Positions 33,948 through 43,869 of a stretch of DNA of 64,000 nucleotides are shown here, piece after piece. The stretch covers positions 1,882,001-1,946,000 of the forward strand of contig NZ_CP015423.1 of the NCBI RefSeq assembly GCF_001719045.1, written 5' to 3'. The notes under the pieces are model-generated. The model ran no database searches. It was not told where the DNA came from and saw only the letters and a list, made by a program, of their open reading frames with translations. A program made the position numbers and the translations under genes. The first letter of the stretch is position 1; each line of letters begins with the position of its first letter. The stretch is from Paenibacillus polymyxa (GTDB lineage Bacteria; Bacillota; Bacilli; Paenibacillales; Paenibacillaceae).

Positions 33948-35714
33948 TCACAGGCTCGGATGATCCAGCTCATACAGGTTGCGGTATCGGGGATGCTCCT
34001 GCCACAGCTGTTCATGACTGCCCCGCATGGAAATGGTGCCCTGCTCCATAAAGATCACCTCGTCCATATGCTCCATTCCCGTCAGATGATGCGTGATCCA
34101 GATGAGCGTTTTACCCTCCAGCACACGAAACATCGTCTGCATGAGCTCATGCTCTGTCAGCGGGTCAAGCCCCACTGTCGGCTCATCCAGTAAAACAATC
34201 GGGTGATTTTTCAGCAAAATCCGCGCCAGTGCAATTCGCTGTTTTTCTCCACCGGAAAAACGAAGACCTGTCTCCTGCATTCGGGTATCGTAGCCCTCCG
34301 GCAAAGAATCAATCAGGGCTCCAAGCCCTACCTGCTCTGTTACTGCACGAACCTCATCCAGCGTAGCATCGGGTCGTCCCAGCCGAATATTGTTCGCTAC
34401 CGTTGTATCGAATAAATACGGCTGTTGGTTTAGCACTGCAAATAGACTGGAGTATGCTCCACCTGTATATACGGGAATGCCTGCGACAGTGACGCTACCT
34501 TCATCAGGCTGCAATGCTCCCTGAATCAGGTTCAGTAGCGTGGACTTGCCCGCACCACTGCGACCAAGCAATGCAACCTTTCCCCCCTGTGGTACGTGCA
34601 AAGAGATATCACGAACGCTCCATTCCTGCGTTGTCGCATAGCGGTAGCTTACGTTGTTCAGCAGCAGGTCTCCTCCGTGGCCCAATCGCATAGCGGTAGC
34701 CTGTTCCTCTAGAATATCTGCTGTTCCGCCTGCTCCAGGTGTAGGTGTGTCTTTCTCCGAATCCTTTAACCGTCGAACTGAATCCTGATACTCCGGCGCA
34801 TGAACCACCGCTTCTCCAGCGCGAACGAAGGCATCCAGCAATGGAAAAGCCACAAGGGCAAAGGATGCCAGCCATGTGGCTTCTATACGATTCTGTGCTA
34901 CCAGTCCTCCAGCCCACACAGTCATAATCACAACCCCGGCACCTACAACGCATTGTGCGATCCAATGAGAACGCCACTCGCTCCGGCGAAGTGAATTTTC
35001 CATTACGGCAGCCCTATTGTGTCGTTGTGTAAAGGTGCTCAGGAAATGCCCAGTCCGTCCGCTCAGCACCAGATCACTCATGCCGAACAGAGCATCCGTT
35101 AGCTCCTGATAGGCTTTACTCCGTTCCTGCTTGAACACTCGCCGTTTGGCGAGTGAGGTCCATAGTGAGATAGCTGGGGCAATAAAAAGCAAAAATCCAC
35201 CATATAGTGCCATGAGCAAGGCAAAGGTTCCGTCCATCCGTCCAAGCGCCCAGATGCCTGCTGCATAAATCAGCAAAGCCGATAGCGCAGGCAGAACTAG
35301 CTTCAGATAGATGTTTTGAAGCTGCTCAATATCCTCTGCCAGCATTCCCAAGAGGTCCCCTGTACGGAATTTGCTGCGAATCATCAGCGCCTGCGGTTCC
35401 ACTGCCCGATATAAGCGTACCCGCATACGGGACACAAGGCGCAGTGCGGCATCATGTCCTACCAAGCGCTCCAGGTACTGAATAACCGCTTTACTAAAGC
35501 CAAATGTTCGCACAAGCACAATGGGAACGTACACCATTAATATATTTTCCGGTTTTAAGGCCGAACGGGTAATCAGATGACCGGACGTAAAGAGCAACGC
35601 GCCCGCACATCCAATGGCCAATGCACCCAAAAGAGCAGCTACCAGAAAGGCCCAAAAATATTGTCTCAGATACGTCACAAACCAGCCTTGTCTGCTATTG
35701 TCCGTTACTCTCAT
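33948..35714 (-). CDS. cydC: Thiol reductant ABC exporter subunit CydC
   Basis: A 588-residue half-transporter (membrane part, then ATPase) that with CydD exports glutathione/cysteine-type thiols needed to assemble cytochrome bd. The membrane domain has the CydC mark ERLVGHDAALRLVSRMRVRL. The ATPase has Walker A GRSGAGKST, signature FSGGEKQRIALARILL and Walker B IVLLDEPTVGLD. It overlaps the upstream cydD gene by 20 nt, and GGAGGG inside cydD serves as its ribosome site. In B. subtilis naming this fourth gene is called cydD; I follow the family (E. coli) names. Confidence 0.94.
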   Translation of the reverse strand: MRVTDNSRQGWFVTYLRQYFWAFLVAALLGALAIGCAGALLFTSGHLITRSALKPENILMVYVPIVLVRTFGFSKAVIQYLERLVGHDAALRLVSRMRVRLYRAVEPQALMIRSKFRTGDLLGMLAEDIEQLQNIYLKLVLPALSALLIYAAGIWALGRMDGTFALLMALYGGFLLFIAPAISLWTSLAKRRVFKQERSKAYQELTDALFGMSDLVLSGRTGHFLSTFTQRHNRAAVMENSLRRSEWRSHWIAQCVVGAGVVIMTVWAGGLVAQNRIEATWLASFALVAFPLLDAFVRAGEAVVHAPEYQDSVRRLKDSEKDTPTPGAGGTADILEEQATAMRLGHGGDLLLNNVSYRYATTQEWSVRDISLHVPQGGKVALLGRSGAGKSTLLNLIQGALQPDEGSVTVAGIPVYTGGAYSSLFAVLNQQPYLFDTTVANNIRLGRPDATLDEVRAVTEQVGLGALIDSLPEGYDTRMQETGLRFSGGEKQRIALARILLKNHPIVLLDEPTVGLDPLTEHELMQTMFRVLEGKTLIWITHHLTGMEHMDEVIFMEQGTISMRGSHEQLWQEHPRYRNLYELDHPSL

Positions 35715-37455
35715 ATCGTCCGTTCCCTCCTTCCGACATCCCCGTCAGCAATCGGTAATATGCCCCCTTACGGGCAATCAATTGTTGATGGGAACCTACT
35801 TCTTCCAGACGACCTTGATTCATCATCCAGACACAGTCCATATCTGGCATCCAATGTAGCCGGTGGGTGGCAAGAAACACTCTTTTGTGTTTCAAAACCG
35901 ATAAAATCGTCTGTTTTAGCTCCCACTCTGTCTCAATATCCAGATGCGCCGTAGGCTCATCCAATAAAATGACCGGACGGTTACTGAGCAATGCCCGCGC
36001 CAATGCAATCCGCTGCGCCTGCCCTCCGCTCAGTGTCCTACCTGCTTCACCAATGGGCTCATTCATTCCACCCGGAAGACCGTCTACCAGTTCACGCAGT
36101 CCAACCGCGTCAATCGCCCACTCTACCTGCTGGTTGGATGCCTCAGGTTCATAAAAGCGGATATTATCTGCCAAAGAAGCGCTAAACAGGTAAGGATGCT
36201 GTGGAATATACGCAATATGCCGTTGCCATTCAGTTTTGGCTTCCCCACCCAATCCGCATCCATTCAGGAGTAGCTCGCCTGAAGTCGGATCAGCAAAGCC
36301 GCCAAGCAGACTAAGCAGCGTCGTTTTACCTGCACCGCTAGCTCCAACGATGCCGATCATGTTCATGTGCGGTTCAACATGTGCAGACACATGTTCAAGC
36401 CGGGCAGAACCGTCTTCATTCAGGAGGCACACATCAGACAGCTCAAGAATGTCCTGTCCCGTGATGTCCAATCCTTTATCGTTAGCTGCCGGTTTATTCG
36501 GCTTGGTCGCATCATCCTCTGTACTGAGAATGGAGCGTATTGCTCCCCAAGCCTCCTTGCCATCCAGTGAAGCATGATAGTCTGATCCCAACTGGCGTAT
36601 AGGCATAAAATATTCTGGCGCCAAAATAAGCACCGCCAGCGCTGCCTCCAAACCCACCGAGCCACTAATCAGGCGCAAACCCAAGCCTACCGCGACAAAA
36701 GCGACCGATAGCATACTAAAAAAATCAAGGGCAAATGAGGAAAGAAACGCTACCCGCAGCGTGCGCATCGTTGCCGTGCGGTATTGGTCGCTGACCTTCC
36801 CAACCGTTTCCCCATGCTCTTGGCTACGACCCAAAAACCTTAGTGTCTGAAGTCCACGCAGCGAATCCGTGAAATGGTGAGATAACAGACGATAGGAACG
36901 CCACTGCTTGTCTGCCTGCTTCCGCGCCGCCAAGCCGAGCAAAATAAAGAAGCCTACCAGGATTGGCATCGTAGTCGTCAAAATGACACCTGAAATGACA
37001 TCCAATGTGAAAACATACACAAGCACAAGTATAGTTACAGCCATCATGTCAATCATACGAGGAATGGACAGTTCCAAATACGTGCGAAAACGATCCATGC
37101 CGTCCAGCGCTAGCGTCACCAATTTGCCACTGCCTTCCTGCGCTGCAAAACCCGGCCCCCGTTCGAACAAACGTGCAAGCAGACGCTCCCGTAAGGAAGC
37201 GCCTGAAGCTTCGGCAAAACGGCCTGCTGTCCGGCGTTGCAGCCAGATCATCGTATGCCTCATTGCAAAAGCTGCGAAAAACAACGCCAGCGACGGCCAA
37301 GCCATTACCAGCGGATTTTTATCAAATAAAATCGTAACAGCCTTTGCCAAGAAGACTGCTTGTGCAATCACTGCGGCCCCCTGGAGCAGGGAAAGGGCAG
37401 CCAGTAGCAGCATCACTGGCCGAATGCCCTTTAATTCAAACCATGCCTTATCCAT
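35695..37455 (-). CDS. cydD: Thiol reductant ABC exporter subunit CydD
   Basis: A 586-residue half-transporter, partner of CydC. After an N-terminal membrane domain with the segment AVFLAKAVTILFDKNPL, the ATPase has Walker A GASGAGKTT, signature LSGGQAQRIALARALL and Walker B VILLDEPTAHLD. Its ATG overlaps the cydB stop (TAATG), and no separate strong ribosome site is seen, so it relies on coupling. In B. subtilis the third gene carries the name cydC. Confidence 0.94.
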   Translation of the reverse strand: MDKAWFELKGIRPVMLLLAALSLLQGAAVIAQAVFLAKAVTILFDKNPLVMAWPSLALFFAAFAMRHTMIWLQRRTAGRFAEASGASLRERLLARLFERGPGFAAQEGSGKLVTLALDGMDRFRTYLELSIPRMIDMMAVTILVLVYVFTLDVISGVILTTTMPILVGFFILLGLAARKQADKQWRSYRLLSHHFTDSLRGLQTLRFLGRSQEHGETVGKVSDQYRTATMRTLRVAFLSSFALDFFSMLSVAFVAVGLGLRLISGSVGLEAALAVLILAPEYFMPIRQLGSDYHASLDGKEAWGAIRSILSTEDDATKPNKPAANDKGLDITGQDILELSDVCLLNEDGSARLEHVSAHVEPHMNMIGIVGASGAGKTTLLSLLGGFADPTSGELLLNGCGLGGEAKTEWQRHIAYIPQHPYLFSASLADNIRFYEPEASNQQVEWAIDAVGLRELVDGLPGGMNEPIGEAGRTLSGGQAQRIALARALLSNRPVILLDEPTAHLDIETEWELKQTILSVLKHKRVFLATHRLHWMPDMDCVWMMNQGRLEEVGSHQQLIARKGAYYRLLTGMSEGGNGRYESNGQ

Positions 37456-38468
37456 TAGTATTCCAAATGATCCTTCTCACTGAGACGCTTATGGAAAACA
37501 AAATAGCTCCATGCCTGATAAGCCAACACAAAGGGTAAAAGCGTTGCTGCAACAATCGTCATGGCTTTCAGTGTGTAATGACTGGAGCTTGCATTATAAA
37601 TCGTTAAATCAAAAGCACTGTTAATCGAGCTCACCATAAATCTTGGGAACAAACCGACGAATAACGAAACGAAGGTCAGTAAAATCACTGCACCTGTCAT
37701 CCCGAAGGCCCATCCTTCACGGCGCTGCTTCAGGAAGTACCATGTCAGCACATAGGCGACAATTCCCACCGCAACCGCAGCATACATAAAGGGACCGCGA
37801 CGTGCAAATAAATCCGTTGCAAAATAAGTCCATACCACCATGCCAGCGAGTAAAATGCCCAATACCGGGAGAAATTTGGACGCAATCACGCGAGCGCGAT
37901 CCCGTACTTCTCCAATCGTCCGCAGGGAAATAAACGTCAGCCCGTGCATTAGACACATTCCGACCACTGTCAGTCCAATCCATACGGTGTATCCATTGAA
38001 TACATCGGAGAATCCAGCTTTCAAATCCATGTTTTGCTGAATAGGTACACCTTTCACCAAAGCCGCAAAAGCCATACCGAACAGCATCGGCGGTAGAAAG
38101 CTGCCAATCAGAATGCAGGCATCCCACGTTCCTGTCCACCATTTCCCTTCAGCCTTGCCGCGGAACTCAAAAGAAACTCCACGCAAGATCAAACCTAGCA
38201 AAATAAAGACAAATACCAGATAATATCCGCTGAACATGGTTGCATAAAAATGCGGGAAAGCGGCAAACATCGCACCTGCTGCTGTAATCAGCCACACTTC
38301 GTTGGCATCCCAGAATGGACCAATCGTATTGATCATCAAACGTTTTTGTTGGTCATTACGCGGCACCAATCCTGTGGCCATTCCTACGCCAAAATCAAAG
38401 CCTTCCAGAAAAAAGAAGCCAGTAAACAGCACAGCAATCAATAGGAACCATAAATCATTTAGCGACAA
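37455..38468 (-). CDS. cydB: Cytochrome bd quinol oxidase subunit II
   Basis: A 337-residue polytopic subunit II. The N-terminus SLNDLWFLLIAVLFTGFFFL followed by EGFDFGVGM is the CydB family opening. An ATG at 38498 gives a longer frame, but the TTG at 38468 sits 6 nt after an AAGGGGGTG ribosome site and matches the family N-terminus, so I chose TTG. This start overlaps the 3' end of cydA by 14 nt. CydB stabilises the hemes held by CydA. The gene is followed by cydD with a TAATG overlap. Confidence 0.93.
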   Translation of the reverse strand: MSLNDLWFLLIAVLFTGFFFLEGFDFGVGMATGLVPRNDQQKRLMINTIGPFWDANEVWLITAAGAMFAAFPHFYATMFSGYYLVFVFILLGLILRGVSFEFRGKAEGKWWTGTWDACILIGSFLPPMLFGMAFAALVKGVPIQQNMDLKAGFSDVFNGYTVWIGLTVVGMCLMHGLTFISLRTIGEVRDRARVIASKFLPVLGILLAGMVVWTYFATDLFARRGPFMYAAVAVGIVAYVLTWYFLKQRREGWAFGMTGAVILLTFVSLFVGLFPRFMVSSINSAFDLTIYNASSSHYTLKAMTIVAATLLPFVLAYQAWSYFVFHKRLSEKDHLEY

Positions 38469-39861
38469 TGGTGTCACCCCCTTGAGCAAAAGGATCATGA
38501 ATTACCGTTTGTTGATGCGGCTCAATATCTGGACCTTTGCGAGCCGTACGGTAAAACAGAAACGCCAGCACACCTGTTAAAATTAAATACAATGTGGTAA
38601 ATGAGATGAACGAGAACAACACTTCTCCAGCCACAACAGTAGGCGAAACAGAATCTTTCGTTTGAAGTAAACCAAATACAGTCCACGGTTGGCGACCTAT
38701 TTCAGTCATGATCCAACCTGAAGTGTTCCCAATGAATGGAAGGGATATCCCCCATATCATAAGACGGAAGAACCAGCGATGTGAACCTTCCAACTTTTTA
38801 CGGAACGTCAGGTAAGCTCCGTATAAAGCGAGTGCAATCATGCCACATCCCGCCGCAATCATAATGCGGAAGCTCCAGAACGTGGTTCTTACTGGCGGGA
38901 TATAATCTCCCGGACCATAGGTTTTCTCATATTCTGCCTGAAGCTCATTCATACCAGGCACAGAGCCGGTAAATTTACTATAGGATAGAAAACTCAAAGC
39001 AAAAGGAACTTTAATCTCAAAGGTATTTTCCTTTTTTCCAGGATCAATCCATGCGATAACTGTCCAAGGAGCGGGGTCACCGCTGTTCTCCCATAAGCCC
39101 TCACTGGCAGCCATCTTCATCGGTTGTGTTTTCACTAAATATTGAGCCTGACCATGACCAAACAAAGGAATAGCTATGGCGCTGATTAAGGCAACAATAA
39201 TGCTCAATTTGAAAGAAGGTTTAAAAAAGTCCATATTCTTTTTTTGCATCAGCTTCCATGCACTGATACCCGCGATCAGAAATGCTCCTGTCGCAAAAGC
39301 AGCAAACAGCGTATGCGGAAATTCCCATAGCAGTTGTTCGTTCGTTAGCAGAGCGGCAAAATCTTTCATTTCTGCACGTCCATTTTGAATCTCATATCCT
39401 ACGGGACGCTGCATGAATGAATTAGCAGCTAGAATCCACAATGCCGATAACATCGTACCGATAGATACCAACCACATACAGATTAAATGGACCGTTTTGG
39501 ACAATCTTTCCCAACCGAATACCCATAATCCGATAAACGTCGATTCTAGAAAAAATGCAAGCAATGCTTCAATCGCCAGCGGCGTACCGAATACATCACC
39601 GACAAAACGGGAAAAGTCCGACCAGTTCATCCCGAACTGGAATTCTTGCAAAATCCCGGTGACTACGCCCAGTGCAAAGTTAATCAGCAGAAACGTTCCC
39701 CAGAATTGAGCCATTTTTTTGTACAAGTCATTTTTCTTGATAACATACATCGTCTCCATAATTGCCACCAATAACGACAATCCAATAGAGATCGGCACAT
39801 AAACAAAGTGAAGAATCGTTGTAGTTGCAAACTGCAACCGTGCCAAATCCAATACGTCCAT
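38455..39861 (-). CDS. cydA: Cytochrome bd quinol oxidase subunit I
   Basis: The 468-residue catalytic subunit that oxidises quinol and reduces O2 at high affinity without pumping protons. The N-terminus LARLQFATTTILHFVYVPIS holds the heme His (H18). The conserved GRQPW appears as EIGRQPWTVFGLLQT near the C-terminal third. The Q-loop is short, as in Firmicutes. GGGAGGAG lies 8 nt before the ATG. The gene heads the cydABDC-cupredoxin operon and has a Rex-like box 70 nt upstream. Confidence 0.96.
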   Translation of the reverse strand: MDVLDLARLQFATTTILHFVYVPISIGLSLLVAIMETMYVIKKNDLYKKMAQFWGTFLLINFALGVVTGILQEFQFGMNWSDFSRFVGDVFGTPLAIEALLAFFLESTFIGLWVFGWERLSKTVHLICMWLVSIGTMLSALWILAANSFMQRPVGYEIQNGRAEMKDFAALLTNEQLLWEFPHTLFAAFATGAFLIAGISAWKLMQKKNMDFFKPSFKLSIIVALISAIAIPLFGHGQAQYLVKTQPMKMAASEGLWENSGDPAPWTVIAWIDPGKKENTFEIKVPFALSFLSYSKFTGSVPGMNELQAEYEKTYGPGDYIPPVRTTFWSFRIMIAAGCGMIALALYGAYLTFRKKLEGSHRWFFRLMIWGISLPFIGNTSGWIMTEIGRQPWTVFGLLQTKDSVSPTVVAGEVLFSFISFTTLYLILTGVLAFLFYRTARKGPDIEPHQQTVIHDPFAQGGDTIVAK

Positions 39862-39906
39862 GATGTTGCTCCTCCCCCTGCACTTCTCTTAACAATGATT
39901 TATAGT

Positions 39907-39948
39907 ATTATAATCTGAAGTCTTCTCCATTTGTGATAGTATTCACAT
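39907..39948 (-). promoter_or_regulatory. cydA promoter with Rex-like operator
   Basis: TTGTGATAGTATTCACAT (39931-39948) matches the Rex consensus TTGTGAANNNNTTCACAA at 12 of 14 defined positions. On the minus strand a TATAAT -10 lies at 39912-39907, so the operator covers the -35 region. In B. subtilis Rex represses cyd at high NAD+, which fits. Confidence 0.72.
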
Positions 39949-40065
39949 TCTTACATATGCAGCGGTCACTTTTTAGAAAATGACTCACTCCGTACCTTCA
40001 CCATGGCTGTCATGATCCGGCTTCAGATTTATCCCCATTATATAGAATAAATTTAAATGAAATAG

Positions 40066-40161
40066 AATCGAAAATGTGAACATCGTGTCAAAGCTGTGTC
40101 ATAATGGTGGCGATTTGATGAAAACGCCCTAAACTCCATAACAAATGTGACATTTTCGATT
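40066..40161. promoter_or_regulatory. Widely spaced inverted repeat upstream of cydA
   Basis: AATCGAAAATGT (40066-40077) and ACATTTTCGATT (40150-40161) are perfect 12-bp inverted arms 72 nt apart, in otherwise A+T-rich sequence upstream of the Rex-like box. TGTGAA/TGTGA half-site-like words lie at both arms. Its role is unknown; looping between bound regulators is possible. Confidence 0.5.
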
Positions 40162-40185
40162 GATCTATCCATTTTTTCATCATAA

Positions 40186-40243
40186 AAAAAGAGCCTCTCT
40201 TCGTTCGAAGGTTATACCTCCGACATCTGCAAGAGAGACTTCA
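40186..40243 (-). terminator. Terminator of the yesMN transcript
   Basis: On the minus strand AAGTCTCTCTT pairs with AAGAGAGGCT (some G-T wobble) and a TTTTTTT run follows, 23 nt after the yesN stop. Confidence 0.75.
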
Positions 40244-40265
40244 TAGCGTTAAACCTAGGAATCTA

Positions 40266-41924
40266 TCAACAGCCATCTGTTCCTCCGTTCTTTTGAACCC
40301 GATTACGGTAGGAGGAAGGTGACATTCCAGCATACTTTTTAAATTTACTATGAAAATAATCTGCATTCGCATATCCCACGCGTTCCGCCACCTGGTGTAC
40401 CTTAATTCCTTGTGCAAGCAATTCCCTTGCTCGCTCAATCCTCACCTTATCCAGGTAGGCATTAAAGGCCTCGCCAGTATGACTTTTGAACAGTTTGCCC
40501 AAATAGCCACTATTGTAATTGAACATATCTGCCAGTAACTCCAGTCGCAAATTTTCATCATAATGACTATGTATAAAGTCAATCATTTGTTTCATGATGA
40601 TGCCCTTGCCACCAGATTCAGTCTGGCCAATCCATTGCAACACATGCTCCAGCGAGTGATCCACCAGCTCGCCCAATGTGGAATAAGCATATACATCGGT
40701 TATAAAGCTGGAGTGCTCCTCCAGCACGGTTCTGCTGTGATCCTGTCCGGCTACATACTTGTTTAACGCCAGTGTGAATGTTTGGGCGAACGCCGCCTTG
40801 ATTGCAGATTCTGTGCGATAAATCCGTGGAAATTGGTCTTCCATTTCCTTAATGACACGGGTTGCAGCTTCACTATTAGCCATATCTAGCGCATAGTACA
40901 GCTTTTCTGCATAACGTAGGGGATCATTTGTAGCACGATCAGACGCTCCACTCATTTCAGCCTCAACTGTCTCCAATTCGTGTAGGTCTCCGGAAAGCAT
41001 GACTCTTTCTGCCCGGAACAAAAACGTACGTTCTAACAATCGTAGTGCCTGTTCAAAAGATCTGGGAATGTCGTTAAGAATGGATACAGGATCACCGGCA
41101 GCCACATAAATTTCCGTTGCCCACGGCTTTAGCTCCTGTCGCCAAGCAGCCAGTAACTGAACAGCATCTTTCTCCGTTTTTAACGTGGCGGGAAGCAAAA
41201 GACCCATATATATTCCAGCCTCAAACATGATACCTCTGCCCTGCTCATGGCACAATTCCGTTAGCCGCTGCTTTGCTGCCGACTGCCGAGCTTGCCGATC
41301 CCAGTCAGGAATACGTAAATCCAGCAGAATAACCTGATAGCTACTCCAGTCCAACGCTGGTAACGCGGGCTGTTGTCCATGTTTTCCGTTACCGCTTTGA
41401 TGTTCAGCTTGCTCGGATGCTTTGTGCAGAGAATCGCTGCCTTCTACGGCATTACGAGCATGCTCTCGATGAACCGGAAACAATAATGCTTCGATCCAAT
41501 TACGCTCATGGGAAGGCGTACTTCCCCATTTACCGTCTTCTTTCTCGTCCTCAATGTTTTGCCATACCCGTTTCAACTCTGTCGTCATTTCTTCCTCATC
41601 AACTGGCTTCAGTAGATAGCCATCTACCCCGAAGCCCAAGGCTTGCCGTGCATAATCAAAGTCTGCATATCCGCTTAATATGAGAAAATGAAACGGCTCT
41701 CCGTTCTTTTCACGTATGCTTCGTATGACCTCCAGTCCACTCATCCCGGGCATACGAATATCTACAATGACCAACTCCGGCCGATGCTCTCCGAACTTAT
41801 CCAGAGCCTCGCGTCCGTTCCCTGCCGTATCGACAATACGGAAGCCACAATTCCCCCAGTCAATAATAGAGGACAATCCTTCACGAATCGCAGGCTCATC
41901 ATCTACAATCATTGCTTTATACAT
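40266..41924 (-). CDS. yesN: YesN-type response regulator with AraC DNA-binding domain
   Basis: A 552-residue transcription regulator. The N-terminal receiver has its acidic pocket D8/D9, phosphorylated Asp D55 in VIVDIRMPG and Lys in LLKPVDEEE. A long middle part of unknown fold is followed by a C-terminal AraC domain (about 445-545) with two helix-turn-helix units, ending in the typical VGYANADYFHSKFKKYAGMS. It overlaps the 3' end of the kinase gene by 8 nt, with GGAGG placed for its ATG. Such regulators usually activate a nearby CUT1 sugar operon in Paenibacillus, but none is adjacent here. Confidence 0.92.
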   Translation of the reverse strand: MYKAMIVDDEPAIREGLSSIIDWGNCGFRIVDTAGNGREALDKFGEHRPELVIVDIRMPGMSGLEVIRSIREKNGEPFHFLILSGYADFDYARQALGFGVDGYLLKPVDEEEMTTELKRVWQNIEDEKEDGKWGSTPSHERNWIEALLFPVHREHARNAVEGSDSLHKASEQAEHQSGNGKHGQQPALPALDWSSYQVILLDLRIPDWDRQARQSAAKQRLTELCHEQGRGIMFEAGIYMGLLLPATLKTEKDAVQLLAAWRQELKPWATEIYVAAGDPVSILNDIPRSFEQALRLLERTFLFRAERVMLSGDLHELETVEAEMSGASDRATNDPLRYAEKLYYALDMANSEAATRVIKEMEDQFPRIYRTESAIKAAFAQTFTLALNKYVAGQDHSRTVLEEHSSFITDVYAYSTLGELVDHSLEHVLQWIGQTESGGKGIIMKQMIDFIHSHYDENLRLELLADMFNYNSGYLGKLFKSHTGEAFNAYLDKVRIERARELLAQGIKVHQVAERVGYANADYFHSKFKKYAGMSPSSYRNRVQKNGGTDGC

Positions 41925-43707
41925 TTGACTCTTCCTCCCTTGGTATGGAAAAGTATACGGTTGTTCCTACTTGTAATGCGCTTTCAATATGCAGTCCATA
42001 ACGTTCGCCGTACATCAATGTCAGACGTTGATGTACATTACGCAGGCCAATACTGCTCCCTTCCGGCTCATCCGCCCCCCTGATCCGATCTAGCAGACGG
42101 GTCAGTTGCCCAGCTTCCATGCCGATCCCGTCATCTTCTACTTTAATTTTCAACTCTCTTTGTTCTATTGTAATATCTACCTTCACGGTAACTGGCTCTT
42201 CCTTATTTTCCAGGCCATGAATGACTGCATTTTCCACCAGCGGTTGTATGATTAAGGGAGGAATCGACATGTCCGTCGCGCTTTCTTCCAAATTCACTTC
42301 ATAGATCAAACGATTTCCAAATCTGAACTGCTGAATTTGCAAATAGGATCGCACCATATCCAGCTCCTGTAGTACCTTCGTTTTACCACTGCCAATCTCC
42401 AGATTCCGACGCATCAGCCTGCCAAGCAAACGCACCGTCGTTGCAATTTCCGCTTCCCCATTCAGATGTGCTTTCATTCGAATGGACTCTAACGCATTAA
42501 ACAGAAAGTGCGGATTAATTTGGCTGGCCATCATTTTTAGCTTGATATCCTTTTGTGCCAATTCCAGCCTGTTGTTGTGCTCACTCGTCTCATAGACCTG
42601 CGCCATGAGTTGGCGAAAACTACTCACCATATAGTTGAAACGGCGGGATAAATCCCCGATCTCATCTCTTCCCTCCACACTCGATACCACATGAAAATCG
42701 CCCGCGGCTACCTTACCCAGCTCATAGCTCAACCGCTGTAGTCGTTTGGTAATCAGCCAGGAAATGATGGTGATCAGAATCAGTGCCATAACCAGCACTG
42801 CAAGAACACATAAAGCACCAATCAGGCTGATTCGGTTGGCTCCCTGTACAATATGCTCCGTCGAAAACACTGAAATAATCGTAAATCCGCTCACACTGGA
42901 GGCGGGCAGCAGCTCATCCACGATGATGTTGGAGGGCACTCCGTTGATTTTCGCTTCATATATCCCCTTACCCGCACGCTGGACGTCAAAGCCCAAATGT
43001 AAATCGCTCAACGTTTGGCCCACCGACTGTGGATGAGTAGCTGCGACCACAATCCCGTTACGATCTGTAATCAATGTTTCAAAAGGCTCCTTGCTCAGCA
43101 TATGATTCAACTCGGTCTGGCTCAGCGATATCATCAGAACTCCCTTGGTACTGTATTCGGGAAATGGAATTTGCCGTACCAGGCTCAGGCGATTAACCGG
43201 GTTATCTTCCTTATCCTGAATGTAAAACCAGTTAATCGCCGTCCCCTTCAAAGCCGTCTGGAACCACGGCTGCCGCTCAATGTTAGAGTCCACTGGAATA
43301 AACTCCAGATTATTGACAAGCGTCGGATTGTACGAATAGAACCGGATGGTAGCAACTTCTCTATATTGCTGAGTATACTCATTAAAATCCTTGTATTGAT
43401 GATACGCATTCATCAGCTCTACCATACCCGGATACCGTCGGTTCGCCATCTCCCTCAGCCTTTTATCGAACATGAGCCCATTTGAAATATCCGTTGGCAC
43501 ACGCAGTAAATTTGCCGTCTGGCTCTTGATCTTTTCCACATTGTTTACCGTCTGGGCAATTGCACTATTCAATGCCTGCTCTCGCAAATAAAAAGTAACG
43601 CAACCGCCGACCACCAGCACCGGGATCATGACAATCAGTACGTAGGAGAACAGCAGCTTATTCCGCATACGCATATTATTCATCAAAAGCCGTACTCCAC
43701 GATTCAT
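41917..43707 (-). CDS. yesM: YesM-type sensor histidine kinase
   Basis: A 596-residue membrane sensor kinase. It has an N-terminal helix (about 17-38), a long extracellular sensor part of roughly 250 residues, a second helix (near 285-315, ALCVLAVLVMALILITII) and a HAMP linker. The His-kinase box reads INPHFLFNALESIR, and the ATPase domain has PLIIQPLVENAVIHG and DDGIGM. GGGAGGG lies 5 nt before the ATG at 43707. Partner yesN overlaps downstream. The ligand is probably a sugar or glycan-derived signal by family habit. Confidence 0.93.
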   Translation of the reverse strand: MNRGVRLLMNNMRMRNKLLFSYVLIVMIPVLVVGGCVTFYLREQALNSAIAQTVNNVEKIKSQTANLLRVPTDISNGLMFDKRLREMANRRYPGMVELMNAYHQYKDFNEYTQQYREVATIRFYSYNPTLVNNLEFIPVDSNIERQPWFQTALKGTAINWFYIQDKEDNPVNRLSLVRQIPFPEYSTKGVLMISLSQTELNHMLSKEPFETLITDRNGIVVAATHPQSVGQTLSDLHLGFDVQRAGKGIYEAKINGVPSNIIVDELLPASSVSGFTIISVFSTEHIVQGANRISLIGALCVLAVLVMALILITIISWLITKRLQRLSYELGKVAAGDFHVVSSVEGRDEIGDLSRRFNYMVSSFRQLMAQVYETSEHNNRLELAQKDIKLKMMASQINPHFLFNALESIRMKAHLNGEAEIATTVRLLGRLMRRNLEIGSGKTKVLQELDMVRSYLQIQQFRFGNRLIYEVNLEESATDMSIPPLIIQPLVENAVIHGLENKEEPVTVKVDITIEQRELKIKVEDDGIGMEAGQLTRLLDRIRGADEPEGSSIGLRNVHQRLTLMYGERYGLHIESALQVGTTVYFSIPREEESNV

Positions 43708-43826
43708 GCCATCCCTCCCATAAGATAAGCGCTTACATTTTTATGTATTTTCACATTCTCTATCACAATCTACACGTTTCCAGTTTAAAGCTTCGTAACC
43801 TCTATATCTATATTTTTGTAAAATTT

Positions 43827-43855
43827 AAAAATGTGGCGAACGGAGTCACCACACT
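43827..43855 (-). terminator. Terminator of the peptide deformylase gene
   Basis: On the minus strand TGTGGTG pairs with CGCCACA (one G-T pair) and is followed by TTTTTAAATTTT, 15 nt after the def stop. Confidence 0.7.
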
Positions 43856-43869
43856 TTACGATTCCTAAA

